Shown here one piece after another: positions 17,576 to 26,406 of a stretch of 64,000 nt of DNA. Location of the stretch: NCBI GenBank assembly GCA_017307165.1, contig JAFKGK010000007.1:166998-230997 (forward strand), in the 5' to 3' direction. Source of the DNA: Candidatus Melainabacteria bacterium (GTDB lineage Bacteria > Cyanobacteriota > Vampirovibrionia > Obscuribacterales > Obscuribacteraceae). Position numbers and translations under genes: made by a program. The notes under the pieces are model-generated. The model saw only the letters and a list, made by a program, of their open reading frames with translations, ran no database searches and had not been told where the DNA came from. Numbering within the stretch: the first letter of the stretch is position 1; each line of letters opens with the position of its first letter.

Positions 17576-18563
17576 ACCCGCCAACAACAAAAAATGGCTC
17601 CTCTGGGGTGGCCTCGGCGTGCTCGCTCTGGGGGCCGGGCTTTTTTGGTGGGGGACACGAGTGGAGACGCGCAGATATCGTCTGGAGACGATCAAATTGC
17701 GCACCAATAGTCTCGTGCCTGCCGGCAAGGCCGGTCTGGATCTGGGGCCTGCCGACAAAAACGGCATGATCACTCGTCGCCTGCGCATCCTGCATCTCTC
17801 AGATCTGCACTTGTGCGGAGATGACGATCACAAAGTAGATTTTATCCGTGGTATCACCGATGATGACTATGACATGGTCGTCCTGTCAGGCGATGTCTTT
17901 GAGTATCTAGATGGACTCAAGTACGGGCCACGTCTTTTGACGCGCCGCCCGCGTCTTGGTGCTTATGCCGTCATGGGCAACCATGATTATTACGACTACA
18001 GTATCTTTAACAAGACCTTTGGCCGTATCCTGCGGTCCAAGAGACATCCGCGCGAGCGCAACGATATCACCCCTCATCGCATTGCACTCGAGGCAGGTGG
18101 CTGGACAGTCCTGGTCAACGAGACCGTCGATCTGAGTCTTGGTGCCGAGGACAATATCTTTGTAGTAGGCATAGATTATCCGGGCATTTCCGATGATGAT
18201 CTGCAAGCACTGATGTCCAAAGCACCTGAGGGTGCGCTCAAGCTTTCTGTCTTTCACCTCCCCTATCAGTTGCAGCAAATGGTGAGAGCGGGCATCCATC
18301 TCGGTTTTGGAGGACACACTCATGGTGGCCAGGTGCGTCTGCCTGGCGTGGGTGCCTTGATCACCGATTCGGAGTTGCCGCGTCATGAGGCGAGCGGCTT
18401 GGTGCGCCGGGGCGAGAGCAATTTTCATATTTCGCGCGGATTGGGTGCCGATCCACGCAGCAATATCAGGCTGTTTTGCCCGCCGGCCGCCACAGTGGTA
18501 GAGCTGGAGCATACCTATATGCTGGCGACGGCCCCGACTGCGGTCCAGCAATCTACTATTTAG
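17562..18563 (+). CDS. Membrane-anchored metallophosphoesterase
   Basis: This calcineurin-like phosphoesterase has all family blocks: SDLHLCGDDD (DxH), VLSGDVFE (GD), VMGNHDYYDY (GNHD), and LGFGGHTHGGQVRLPG (GHxH). A single N-terminal membrane helix (about 11-30, LLWGGLGVLALGAGLFWWG) tethers it. Its layout is like YkuE/LpxG-type phosphoesterases, which act on phospholipid or lipid-A pyrophosphate precursors; the substrate here is not known. ATG 17562 lies inside the end of the BioY-like gene, so translation is probably coupled. Its 3' end overlaps the convergent membrane protein by 8 bp. Confidence 0.88.
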   Translation: MSLNKPANNKKWLLWGGLGVLALGAGLFWWGTRVETRRYRLETIKLRTNSLVPAGKAGLDLGPADKNGMITRRLRILHLSDLHLCGDDDHKVDFIRGITDDDYDMVVLSGDVFEYLDGLKYGPRLLTRRPRLGAYAVMGNHDYYDYSIFNKTFGRILRSKRHPRERNDITPHRIALEAGGWTVLVNETVDLSLGAEDNIFVVGIDYPGISDDDLQALMSKAPEGALKLSVFHLPYQLQQMVRAGIHLGFGGHTHGGQVRLPGVGALITDSELPRHEASGLVRRGESNFHISRGLGADPRSNIRLFCPPAATVVELEHTYMLATAPTAVQQSTI

Positions 18564-19416
18564 ATTTTGCCGGCTTTTGTCCTTGGTTAAAGACAGGCTT
18601 TTTGGTCTCTGACATTTTGCGTGAGAGCTCGCTTTGATTGACCCATGAGGGCGGATCGGGCGGCCTAAAATTGGGGATATGCGATTGAAACTGGCGAAAG
18701 AGCGATGTGATCACGTTTTTTTCGAGTGAGAGTTTGTGTATGCCATAGGCATCGACGAGCAGACCCTGTAGCTTGCCATTTTGGATGGTGCCTTCAAAGG
18801 TGGCGCCGGATTTTTTGTGAAATTTGGCAGCCATAGCATCGCTTGTCGCAAAGGTCAGCCGTGTCTTGCCGTTGTTGGAAATCTCGCTAGCGACGAGGTC
18901 CATGGGAGCCGAGCGTCGGTAGCTCAGCTCGCCTTCCCAGTTGGTGGCGCGTCTGATCAAGGAGACTTTGATGGTGCCCATCACTGGATCTTGCTTGACG
19001 TAGTCGCCGCTGGAGTCTGTTGCCATCCAGTTTGCTCCGGAGATCATGCCAAAGAGGATCAGCAAGCAGAGTAACTCAGCTCCGATCAGCCTGATGAGCT
19101 TGAGCTGTTTGAGTTCCTGAGCGTCCAGCTCGTCATCCAGGACCGGATTGTTAAAGAGACCCCACAAAAAGCGGCGCTTGCGGGGCTCAGTCTTGAGGTC
19201 TACGATCTCGCGGGGGATGCCCTGTCCGGCGTGCCTGCGCTGCCCTCGCGACTTGCCATAAACTGGTGCGGGTGCGGGCAATTGGCCATTACCGCTGTCT
19301 ATCGGACTCTCGATTAATTCGGGAGTCTCGCCGCTGACTGTAGGCGGCAGGTCCAGATCGCTTTGATAGGCAGGTCTGCGCTTTGGTCTACGAAGATAGT
19401 CGGATCGGTCTGGCAT
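18556..19416 (-). CDS. Hypothetical single-pass membrane protein
   Basis: This 286-residue protein has a basic, Pro-rich N-terminal cytoplasmic region (about 1-105), one membrane helix (about 108-130, IGAELLCLLILFGMISG), and an extracytoplasmic domain of about 150 residues with repeated beta-like segments (TFEGTIQNGKLQGLLVDAYG). I recognise no family. It starts one base after the stop of the upstream matrixin-like protease gene, so the two form an operon; it may anchor or regulate that protease. Confidence 0.7.
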   Translation of the reverse strand: MPDRSDYLRRPKRRPAYQSDLDLPPTVSGETPELIESPIDSGNGQLPAPAPVYGKSRGQRRHAGQGIPREIVDLKTEPRKRRFLWGLFNNPVLDDELDAQELKQLKLIRLIGAELLCLLILFGMISGANWMATDSSGDYVKQDPVMGTIKVSLIRRATNWEGELSYRRSAPMDLVASEISNNGKTRLTFATSDAMAAKFHKKSGATFEGTIQNGKLQGLLVDAYGIHKLSLEKNVITSLFRQFQSHIPNFRPPDPPSWVNQSELSRKMSETKKPVFNQGQKPAKSK

Positions 19417-19417
19417 G

Positions 19418-20266
19418 CTATGGTATCAAATCCGGTGTCAAGCGGTAGAGGTGTCTCAGGGTCGCTGCGTCGCTTGGCGAGATGACTCCGCGTCCGTAGT
19501 ATACGCTCATCAGATCCTGAGGGTTGGTGCTGTGTCCCTCTATGCCTAGAGCATGTCCAAACTCGTGCGTCGCGGCGGCCTTCATCTTGCCGGGAGACAT
19601 GCTCTGTCCTTGCGCGTCTGTGGTGCGCAAGACGATCACGACTGGCTTAAAGTCTGCCCTCGCGCCGGACAAAATGGCCTTGTAGGGAAAATTGGTCTTG
19701 GAAGTGTATCCGCGGATATCGTTGGCAAAAAGCGCCATGCCGAGCTTGTTGACAAAGTGGTGCGTAAAAAAGACATAGATGTCTGCTTCGCCTGGGTCGT
19801 TGACGATATCAAATGAGATGATGCCTTCGTTTTGGAGTGGTTTCCAGGCGAGTATGCCCTCGTATGCCGCTTGAAAATGCGATTGATTGTAGCCTGCGGC
19901 TTGTTTGAGGCCTGCCAGAGGCGGATCTTGATCGATCGCCTGAGCGGCCACATTGGGCCAGGCAGGCAGGTTGTCGATATTGGCGATGGGCGCGCCGAGC
20001 TGCGGGTCCATGATCGCATCGAGCGAGAGTCCAGGTGTAATGTACACACGCAATGGCATCTGCTCCTTGAGCCAATGGATGACGCCAAAATTGCTGCGAT
20101 ATTGTGGGTAGACTGTAGCCCCTGGTGTAGCGCCGGGTCTAGCGCCTGGTCGGGCTGGTGCAGCCAGGGCAGGGGCGCAGGGGCTCATCGCGATGAGCGA
20201 GGACAGCGACGAGAGCGACAAGGAAATGCCGATGATAGCGGTGAGTGCTTTAATTTTGAGCAACAA
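19418..20266 (-). CDS. Secreted matrixin-like zinc metalloprotease
   Basis: The C-terminal part carries a complete metzincin zinc site, HEFGHALGIEGH (HExxHxxGxxH), followed by DLMSVYY (Met-turn), so this should be an exported zinc endopeptidase of the matrixin/M10 group. The N terminus is a signal peptide (LLLKIKALTAIIGISLS...ALA) followed by a Pro/Gly/Ala-rich linker (PARPGARPGATPGA). I set the start at TTG 20264-20266, which has GGGAG five bases upstream; an earlier TTG at 20324-20326 extends the frame without adding homology. The middle has DIYVFFTHHF, usual for the strand before the active helix. It is first gene of a two-gene operon. Confidence 0.82.
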   Translation of the reverse strand: MLLKIKALTAIIGISLSLSSLSSLIAMSPCAPALAAPARPGARPGATPGATVYPQYRSNFGVIHWLKEQMPLRVYITPGLSLDAIMDPQLGAPIANIDNLPAWPNVAAQAIDQDPPLAGLKQAAGYNQSHFQAAYEGILAWKPLQNEGIISFDIVNDPGEADIYVFFTHHFVNKLGMALFANDIRGYTSKTNFPYKAILSGARADFKPVVIVLRTTDAQGQSMSPGKMKAAATHEFGHALGIEGHSTNPQDLMSVYYGRGVISPSDAATLRHLYRLTPDLIP

Positions 20267-20576
20267 TCCGACTCCCTGTGCGTCATATAAAAAACGCCGA
20301 GCGCTTTGAAACGTAATAGATCTCAATACTTGTCCAATATTCCACGCTAGATTACAGGCATAATAAACGAAAGGTTAAAGCTCAAACCATTTTGGACCAA
20401 CGCTAATATAAATATAGAGTCTATCGCAGACACTCCAGTAAGAGAGGCACAAGGGATTGAGCCTGTTGGGGCAGCACCAACCCTGCGACCATTTAAACGA
20501 AACCCCGCCAAACGGCGGGGTTTTTTCTATATAATTCTGATAATTTTGCTGCCGCCAATTTTAAATCGAGGTGTCT
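20267..20576 (+). other. Intergenic region with structured leader upstream of glmU
   Basis: No protein gene is seen. The plus strand between about 20400 and 20526 can form stem GTTGG/CCAAC around GGCAGCA, a possible AGGC/GCCT stem, and a strong terminator hairpin (20503-20526) only 50 bp before glmU. There is no plus-strand gene upstream that needs terminating, so this may be a small RNA or an attenuator leader. Confidence 0.5.
20503..20526 (+). terminator. Intrinsic terminator just upstream of glmU
   Basis: A perfect 7-bp stem CCCCGCC/GGCGGGG with loop AAAC is followed by six T. It lies 50 bp before the glmU ATG, so it would stop a leader transcript or small RNA before glmU. Confidence 0.88.
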
Positions 20577-22028
20577 ATGTCCGATGTGAGAGCAATCGTC
20601 CTGGCTGCCGGTCAGGGCAAGCGCATGAAGTCGACCACTCCTAAGGTGCTGCATCAGGTCCTCGGCAAGCCGATCTTGCAAAGAGTACTGGGAGCGATTT
20701 TGCAAGCCTTTGGCGGGGAGCTCTCTCGGGTGCATGTCATAGTCGGACATTCTGCTGACGTGGTGCGCGGCTTTGTGGAGCAATTGGCTGCCTCAGGATC
20801 TCGCGATGCTGCCATGCCGATTGAGACGCATCTGCAAGAGCCTCAGCTTGGTACAGGTCATGCTGTGATGCAAGCCCAGAGCGGATTGGCTGGTTTTAAA
20901 GGCACAGTTTTTGTTACGGTCGGCGATGCACCTGTCATACAAGCTCGCACACTCTCGGCTTTGCTCGATCATCATCGAGCCTCCGGTGCGGCCATCACTG
21001 CACTCACTGCCAATATCGCAAACCCTCATGGATACGGGCGCATGGTGCGAGATGCCCACGGGGCGATCAAGGGCATAGTAGAGGAAAAAGATGCGACGGA
21101 TGAAGAAAGAAAGATAACAGAGGTCAATACTGGGATCTATTGTCTGGAATGGCCAGCGATGGAAGCCGGCCTTGCATCACTATCTTGCGACAACAAGCAA
21201 AAAGAGTACTACCTCACCGATCTGATCTCCTGGGCCTATGACCAAAAGATGCAGACCGAGAGCCTGGTGCTCGATGATTATCGCGAGGTAGTAGGCATCA
21301 ACTCTCGCATCGAACTAGCCGAAGCCGCGCGTCATCTGCGCGATATCACTAATACCAGACTCTCTCTCGAATCCGGTGTCACTATCTTTGATCCTCAGAG
21401 CACATTTATCGCGCCCGAAGTCACAATCGGCCAGGAGACTGTGATTATGCCAGGCTGCACGCTCCAAGGTGATATCACGATCGGGCGCGATTGCGTCATT
21501 GGTCCCAATACAATCATCAAAGGCAAATGCTCTGTGGGTGATGGCACATCCATCATCAGCTCTTTCGTCAATGACTCAATCATCGGACAAAAGGCCAAGA
21601 TCGGTCCATTTGCGCATCTCCGCGAGGGCAATACTGTTGGCGATAGCGCTAAGGTCGGCAATTTTGTAGAGCTCAAAAAAGCAGTACTGGGCACCAAGGC
21701 CAGTTGCGGTCATCTCTCTTATATAGGCGACGCCACCTTAGGCGACCACGTCAATATTGGTGCCGGCACCATCACTGCCAATTACGACCATCTGACCAAG
21801 CAAAAGAGCAGGACTATCATCGAGGATGGCGCCTCCACCGGGTCTAACTCGGTTCTGGTGGCACCTGTGACTGTTGGTGCAGAGGCAGTCGTTGCTGCTG
21901 GGACGTCCGTGACTGACGACGTGCCAAAAGGCGCCCTGGCTGTAGGTCGGACGCGGCAAAAAAATCTCGAAGGTTGGAGCGATAAGAGGCGCAAGGCTCA
22001 TCTCTCGAGCTCGGGCATCCCCTCATGA
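20577..22028 (+). CDS. glmU: Bifunctional UDP-GlcNAc pyrophosphorylase / GlcN-1-P acetyltransferase GlmU
   Basis: GlmU makes UDP-N-acetylglucosamine, the precursor of peptidoglycan and lipid A. The N-terminal nucleotidyltransferase has LAAGQGKRMKS, and GTGHAVMQA with VTVGDAPV; the C-terminal left-handed beta helix is clear from hexapeptide repeats (VTIGQETVIMPG, ITIGRDCVIGPN), with the acetyltransferase site GHLSYIGDA and NIGAGTITANYD. The length of 483 residues is normal (about 455-460 plus a short tail). I chose ATG 20577 because GAGG lies five bases upstream; a GTG at 20571 overlaps that site. Its 3' end overlaps the convergent small gene by 31 bp. Confidence 0.97.
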   Translation: MSDVRAIVLAAGQGKRMKSTTPKVLHQVLGKPILQRVLGAILQAFGGELSRVHVIVGHSADVVRGFVEQLAASGSRDAAMPIETHLQEPQLGTGHAVMQAQSGLAGFKGTVFVTVGDAPVIQARTLSALLDHHRASGAAITALTANIANPHGYGRMVRDAHGAIKGIVEEKDATDEERKITEVNTGIYCLEWPAMEAGLASLSCDNKQKEYYLTDLISWAYDQKMQTESLVLDDYREVVGINSRIELAEAARHLRDITNTRLSLESGVTIFDPQSTFIAPEVTIGQETVIMPGCTLQGDITIGRDCVIGPNTIIKGKCSVGDGTSIISSFVNDSIIGQKAKIGPFAHLREGNTVGDSAKVGNFVELKKAVLGTKASCGHLSYIGDATLGDHVNIGAGTITANYDHLTKQKSRTIIEDGASTGSNSVLVAPVTVGAEAVVAAGTSVTDDVPKGALAVGRTRQKNLEGWSDKRRKAHLSSSGIPS

Positions 22029-22375
22029 TTGGCATCGGCGTCATGATCTATCGTCGATAGATAGTCGAGGCGCTTGCGCTCGGCGTTGGCAAAGGAGCTC
22101 GACTCGACTGTAAGGTACTTGATCAGTCCGAGTGGTATGAGGTGCTTGGAATAATCAGGTTGGGTCTTTGTAGCATCTCCATAGGACTCGACCTCGATGT
22201 AGTCGTGGCCTAAACGAATCACGCGTCCGGTCAAGCTCGTACCATCGGCGAAGTGCAGCCTTACCCAGGCCTTATAGTCACAAAGTCGCTCTAGTCTAAG
22301 TTTGAGGTTCATAGGCGGGTTACCTGCGGTCAGCGTATATACTTGATCATAGCTAAAATACCCAATTTTTCCCAT
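21998..22375 (-). CDS. Small hypothetical protein, possible Sm-like beta-barrel
   Basis: The frame gives 125 residues; an internal ATG at 22310-22312 would give 104 and starts at the more ordered part (MNLKLRLERLCDYKAWVRLHF). The core alternates strands and turns as in Sm-like barrels: WVRLHFADGTSLTGRVIRLG, then DYIEVESYG and IPLGLIKYLTVE. That similarity is visual only. The C-terminal tail is acidic (DHDADANHEGMPELER). No Shine-Dalgarno sequence is clear for either start. The tail overlaps the glmU end by 31 bp. Confidence 0.6.
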   Translation of the reverse strand: MGKIGYFSYDQVYTLTAGNPPMNLKLRLERLCDYKAWVRLHFADGTSLTGRVIRLGHDYIEVESYGDATKTQPDYSKHLIPLGLIKYLTVESSSFANAERKRLDYLSTIDHDADANHEGMPELER

Positions 22376-22623
22376 TTTTTAATCTTTGTGGCACATCGAC
22401 CTCAAAAAAATAGGACGTGTTTATCCAAAACACCCAAAAATATCCAGAGGGCTCCATGTGATGGTCGGCAAAATATACAGTAGCTCTGATTGCCAAACTC
22501 TAACACTTTAAATCATTTCCCCCTCCCGCAAAGCCCGCAATGGTGCGGGTCTCTGATGTATATACGCGGTAGTCAAGCATTGCCATTTGCAAGCGAGAAA
22601 CTAAACTAGAAAAACGATCCATT

Positions 22624-22644
22624 TTTGAAATCGGTGATTTCAAA
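22624..22644 (+). promoter_or_regulatory. Perfect inverted repeat before a small gene
   Basis: TTTGAAATC-GGT-GATTTCAAA forms 9-bp arms with a 3-base gap, ending 17 bp before the ATG at 22662. It could be an operator or an RNA hairpin that affects access to the AAGGT ribosome-binding site. Confidence 0.45.
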
Positions 22645-22661
22645 CTAGAACAAGGTAAATA

Positions 22662-22850
22662 ATGCAAGACGAGTTGATTAGTGCAGGACTCCGCAAACGC
22701 CTAGAAGAATTGCAGGGTAGAGAAGCCAGCTACTGGCACGACGAAATGTACTCGGTAGAAGCCTTGACCAATATGGCCTACAGACAGGAGCTCGAAAAAG
22801 CCTTTAGTCTCGATCCCCTCGGAGCATTGCCGCCTCGCCAAGATATCTGA
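22662..22850 (+). CDS. Small hypothetical protein (62 aa)
   Basis: This short, charged, helical protein (MQDELISAGLRKRLEELQGREASYW...) is preceded by AAGGT at a suitable distance from ATG 22662. It has no membrane helix or recognised motif. The last 47 bp overlap the convergent coaX gene. It is supported by its ribosome-binding site and by the unusual inverted repeat upstream, but function is unknown. Confidence 0.5.
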   Translation: MQDELISAGLRKRLEELQGREASYWHDEMYSVEALTNMAYRQELEKAFSLDPLGALPPRQDI

Positions 22851-23583
22851 CGCCTTTGAGCGTCAACTGTACGTCGATCTCGCTAAACAGATCGGCGTGT
22901 GGTGCTATCAGTGGTGCCAGACCACCGGTGGCTATGGCTTTGGTGCCCTTTGGCAGATTGGCCATAGCGCGCTCTAGCCAGTATCTGACGAGGCCTATAT
23001 GACCGATGACGCAACCGCGTTCGATCGCTCTTTGCGTGTCAAAGGCCAGGGGGTTTGACAATATCTCTGCTTCCTGGACCGACAGCTCGGGTAGCTGTGC
23101 CGTGGCCGCATGCAATGCTGCAAATGTCTTGCTCAGGCCGAGGGTGATCATGCCACCCATAAATTGGCCTGTGGCATCCACTGCCGTCAGGGTCGTGGCC
23201 GTGCCAAAGTCGACTACCACTATGGCCGGTGCCACATCGCGATAGAGGTAATAAGCGGCGACGGCGTTGGCAAGCCGATCTGTGCCCATAGTCTTGTAGA
23301 CGCCGACGATCACGTGCTGCTTTTGCGGATGCAGGACGGTGATGTTTTTTTTGTCGTATTTGAGGTCTTGCAATAAGACGCGGCTGGCTTCTGGTACTAC
23401 CGAGGACAGGGTGATGTGGCCGCCCTTGAGGCGATGAGTCTGGCTATTGAGGTGAAAAGCCGCAGTTGCCGGGTCATTGGTGGCATAATTCCAGGTTTCT
23501 ATCAAATCCTCGCCGGCAAAAAGGCCGCAGGTAAGGCGCGAATTGCCGATGTCTATGGCAAGATGCAAATCAGGGGCGGGCAT
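22804..23583 (-). CDS. coaX: Type III pantothenate kinase CoaX
   Basis: CoaX phosphorylates pantothenate in the first step of coenzyme A synthesis, without feedback inhibition by CoA. The 259-residue protein has the ASKHA-fold phosphate motifs: LAIDIGNSRLTCGLF at the N terminus, VVDFGTATTLTAVD in the middle, GGMITLGL and IATGGLAPLI near the end, and the GTDRLANAVAAYY block. Family length is normal. Its ATG at 23581-23583 lies inside the end of the upstream amidase gene (14-bp overlap), so the two are co-transcribed. Confidence 0.95.
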   Translation of the reverse strand: MPAPDLHLAIDIGNSRLTCGLFAGEDLIETWNYATNDPATAAFHLNSQTHRLKGGHITLSSVVPEASRVLLQDLKYDKKNITVLHPQKQHVIVGVYKTMGTDRLANAVAAYYLYRDVAPAIVVVDFGTATTLTAVDATGQFMGGMITLGLSKTFAALHAATAQLPELSVQEAEILSNPLAFDTQRAIERGCVIGHIGLVRYWLERAMANLPKGTKAIATGGLAPLIAPHADLFSEIDVQLTLKGVRYLGEAAMLRGDRD

Positions 23584-25489
23584 AGTAGGCCTTTACTGCA
23601 TTGGTGATGGATATAGCTGCTTTTTCCTGTGTTTCTGGGTTTTCGAGAGCCGCAAACTCGTCGGGATTGACCATGAAACCTACTTCGAGCAGCACTGCTT
23701 GCATTTTTGAGGGCCGACAGAGGGCCAGATTTTGATAGCGTGCCTTTAGATCAGGCAGGCCGAGACCCTTTACCATGCCGTCCTTGAGTAGGCGGGCCAT
23801 CTCTTGAGACTGAGGCTGATACCAGTATGTTGAGGTGCCGTGCTCGGTCATGGGATTGCGTCCATCCGGCAGTGCATTGTTGTGCACCGAAAGCAAGAGA
23901 TCTGCATTTTGACGCTCGGCTATTTTGACCCGATCGTTCAGGCTCACGTCGCGATCGTCGCTGCGCGTCATCACCACTCTTGCACCGGCGGCTTCCAGGC
24001 GCGCCTTGAGCTTGAGAGCAATAGCGAGATTGAGATCTTTTTCGGGCATGCCGGAGCAGCCGATCGAGCCTTTTTCATTGCCGCCGTGACCAGGGTCGAC
24101 GCAGATCAGCATGTTTTCGAAGTTTGGTCTTTTTTTGATATGCAGGCGGAGCTCGTCGTCCTGATAATCGGCATAAAAACCATACTGGCGGTTGCCGGAG
24201 AGCGAGACATCGAGTTGGTAGACACTGTCTTCGGGTTGCTTGAAGGCGATATTGTCGATGATATCTTTATCTTGAGACGCCCCGTTGAGCGGTTCTTGCT
24301 GCATCCAGTCGGTATCGGCGGCGCAGCCAAACAGCTTGAGCGTGAGCTTGTTGGGATTGAGCTGCTGATCGATGGTAAATGGCAGTTTTTGACTGAGAGG
24401 GATACTGATTGTCTCGCCATAATCGTCCTTGAGCACGGTGACGGCGCGCGCCACTGCATGCGGTGCCGGTGCGCCTGCTTGCTCAAAGGCCAGATCGTCG
24501 CGTTTAAACCATACGTGCTTATTGGCCCCGAGCAGGACTCTGATATTGTCACCCTTGACTCCATCCACCAGGAGTCTGACTCCGGCAGGTTGCTGGGTTA
24601 GTCTCGCTTGATCGGGAGCGACGCGCATGATCGTGTCATCGTGCACCGTCTGTGCTACCTGGGGCTGGCGGGCCACGGTTATCGGTATGGCGGAGACATG
24701 CGAGACAGGCTTGCCAGGCGAGCTCGGATGTGTCAGGACAAAGCGCGGCTGTGCTGCTTGAAAATTGTCCTGGGGCTCGATCTTGTAGATGCCAACGTAA
24801 AGATCTGCTTGATTGGCGGGAAATCTCTGAAAGACCTTGCCATAAGCCGCATCGAGGCCTGTATTGATGCTGGTCTGTGCTCCGGCCTTGCCGGACCGTG
24901 CCCTGGCCTGGCCGATCTGTAGCATGGGGATGGTCTTGTTGCCTAGCGTAACGTGCATGGTGCCGCCTGGAGTGGCACGCGCCGCAAACTCGATGATCTC
25001 CCCGCCAGACAGGACGAGCGGCACTCGCGGTTCTATGCTGGAAGGGATGATTTGCGGCTCGGCACCGGCAGATGTGCTCATAATAGCTGCTAAAGGCTTG
25101 TTGACCTTTTCGCGATTGATGGTGTATGTGCGTGTGGTTTGATTGGGACCCAGAGCATTGAGCACAAATCTGTTACTGCCTCGCTCTAGGTTGACGACGT
25201 GGGCAAAATAACCTTTTGCATTGACTGGTACTGGAGCACCATTTATGGTGAGTGTATAGCCCGGCTGGACAGCACCGATAAAAAAGCTGGATGCGGCCTG
25301 GATAGTAGCATTGTCGGATGGATAGACGACTAGCAATGGCGATGTTGCAACTGGAGGTTTTTGCGCTTGTGCTATGAGCGTTTGGTGCTCTTGCGGACCA
25401 GCGCAGGCCGTAAGGTTGATGGTGGCTAGGGCAGCGACGAGGACAGAGGCCGATGAGGCAAAAATAGCCAGGGCCAGAGATCTAATCAT
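23570..25489 (-). CDS. N-acetylmuramoyl-L-alanine amidase lipoprotein (Amidase_3)
   Basis: This 639-residue cell-wall hydrolase cuts the amide bond between MurNAc and L-Ala. The N terminus is a lipoprotein signal with lipobox LTAC29. The central part (about 50-420) holds bacterial SH3/beta-rich segments probably binding the wall. The C-terminal catalytic domain has the Amidase_3 zinc signature: DPGHGGNEKGSIG (His), GMPEKDLNLAIA (Glu), LLLSVHNNALPDG (His), and VLLEVGFMVNPDEF (catalytic Glu). It overlaps the DUF547 gene by 4 bp upstream and coaX by 14 bp downstream. Lipid anchoring of an Amidase_3 is less common than a soluble periplasmic form. Confidence 0.93.
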   Translation of the reverse strand: MIRSLALAIFASSASVLVAALATINLTACAGPQEHQTLIAQAQKPPVATSPLLVVYPSDNATIQAASSFFIGAVQPGYTLTINGAPVPVNAKGYFAHVVNLERGSNRFVLNALGPNQTTRTYTINREKVNKPLAAIMSTSAGAEPQIIPSSIEPRVPLVLSGGEIIEFAARATPGGTMHVTLGNKTIPMLQIGQARARSGKAGAQTSINTGLDAAYGKVFQRFPANQADLYVGIYKIEPQDNFQAAQPRFVLTHPSSPGKPVSHVSAIPITVARQPQVAQTVHDDTIMRVAPDQARLTQQPAGVRLLVDGVKGDNIRVLLGANKHVWFKRDDLAFEQAGAPAPHAVARAVTVLKDDYGETISIPLSQKLPFTIDQQLNPNKLTLKLFGCAADTDWMQQEPLNGASQDKDIIDNIAFKQPEDSVYQLDVSLSGNRQYGFYADYQDDELRLHIKKRPNFENMLICVDPGHGGNEKGSIGCSGMPEKDLNLAIALKLKARLEAAGARVVMTRSDDRDVSLNDRVKIAERQNADLLLSVHNNALPDGRNPMTEHGTSTYWYQPQSQEMARLLKDGMVKGLGLPDLKARYQNLALCRPSKMQAVLLEVGFMVNPDEFAALENPETQEKAAISITNAVKAYYARP

Positions 25490-26340
25490 TGGTTCTCCGT
25501 TGTATTGATATCGTTGAGCCGCCAGTCAAAGTCTTTATTGAAGGTGTAGAAAGGCATTGTGCCCGAATAATTTTTTGACTCCAGATCCTGGTAATAGAGA
25601 ACAAACTGAAAGGCATCGCTGAAATGTCTCTCGATGATATCGCTGTTCCATTGAAAATACGGCGAGATCGACATATAAGATCCGTCGTCGGTCTCGTTGA
25701 CATTGTTTTTGTCGCGTACATATAAAAAGGTATTGGCGGCAAGATCCTTGCTGTAGATCTTGGCCGTGACGCAATGATCGAGCACGGGTGGATCGCCCAT
25801 GGCGCCGCTATTGACGAGCATGATGGCACGCGGATCATTGATGAGGGCTTTTTCGGGTGACATTAGATAGGGTTTGATCTTTGTGAGCCAGATGTCCTGA
25901 GCCGACATAGCCTTGCCCCCGACAACATACCTTGTACCGTTGAGATCGCGGCCTAGTGGTTTTGCTGAGTTATTGCGTATCGGATATTTGTCTGCGATTG
26001 TCTTGATCGTGATCAAAGACTTGGCATTGATCCAATAGCAAAGCACATCCAGTGGTTTGGCAAATTTGTCTGGTGCGGTGTGGGCAAGTTGATCCAGAGC
26101 TTGCTTGAGATCGGCATTGTTTTTTGCGGCTTGATAATCGACACGGCCGTTTTTTACTAGTGCGGCGAGTGCCTTGTCCGCTGCCTGATAATCTGGTTGC
26201 GTCGGATGTGTCACCGATGTATTAATGGCCATGAGCCATTCGGGAGCATTGGCCAGGCTAAACATGACGAGCGATGCTGCACCCAGTAGCAGGGCTCCGG
26301 CAGCGACGATATAGAGGATCAGCTTTGGTCCGATTTTCAT
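25486..26340 (-). CDS. DUF547 domain membrane-anchored protein
   Basis: The start is ATG 26338-26340; the open frame further upstream runs through the tRNA gene and terminator and is not coding. The 284-residue product has an N-terminal membrane anchor (about 6-28) and a DUF547-like domain, seen in VDYQAAKNNADLKQALDQL, CYWINAKSLITIKTIADKYPI and PRAIMLVNSGAMGDPP...LDHCVTAKIYSKDL. DUF547 proteins have no settled function. It overlaps the amidase by 4 bp, and only about 23 bp separate its ATG from a tRNA terminator, so its promoter is unclear. Confidence 0.8.
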   Translation of the reverse strand: MKIGPKLILYIVAAGALLLGAASLVMFSLANAPEWLMAINTSVTHPTQPDYQAADKALAALVKNGRVDYQAAKNNADLKQALDQLAHTAPDKFAKPLDVLCYWINAKSLITIKTIADKYPIRNNSAKPLGRDLNGTRYVVGGKAMSAQDIWLTKIKPYLMSPEKALINDPRAIMLVNSGAMGDPPVLDHCVTAKIYSKDLAANTFLYVRDKNNVNETDDGSYMSISPYFQWNSDIIERHFSDAFQFVLYYQDLESKNYSGTMPFYTFNKDFDWRLNDINTTENQ

Positions 26341-26363
26341 AGATCTGATATAGCATTTTTGCC

Positions 26364-26399
26364 AAAAAAAAGCCCTCCAGATTTGCAAATCTGGAGGGC
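26364..26399 (-). terminator. Intrinsic terminator after tRNA-Ala
   Basis: On the minus strand a perfect 28-base palindrome (26372-26399; arms GCCCTCCAG... and its complement) is followed by eight T (positions 26364-26371). It terminates the tRNA transcript upstream of the DUF547 gene. The plus strand lacks a T-run, so it works in one direction. Confidence 0.9.
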
Positions 26400-26406
26400 C
26401 AAAAAA

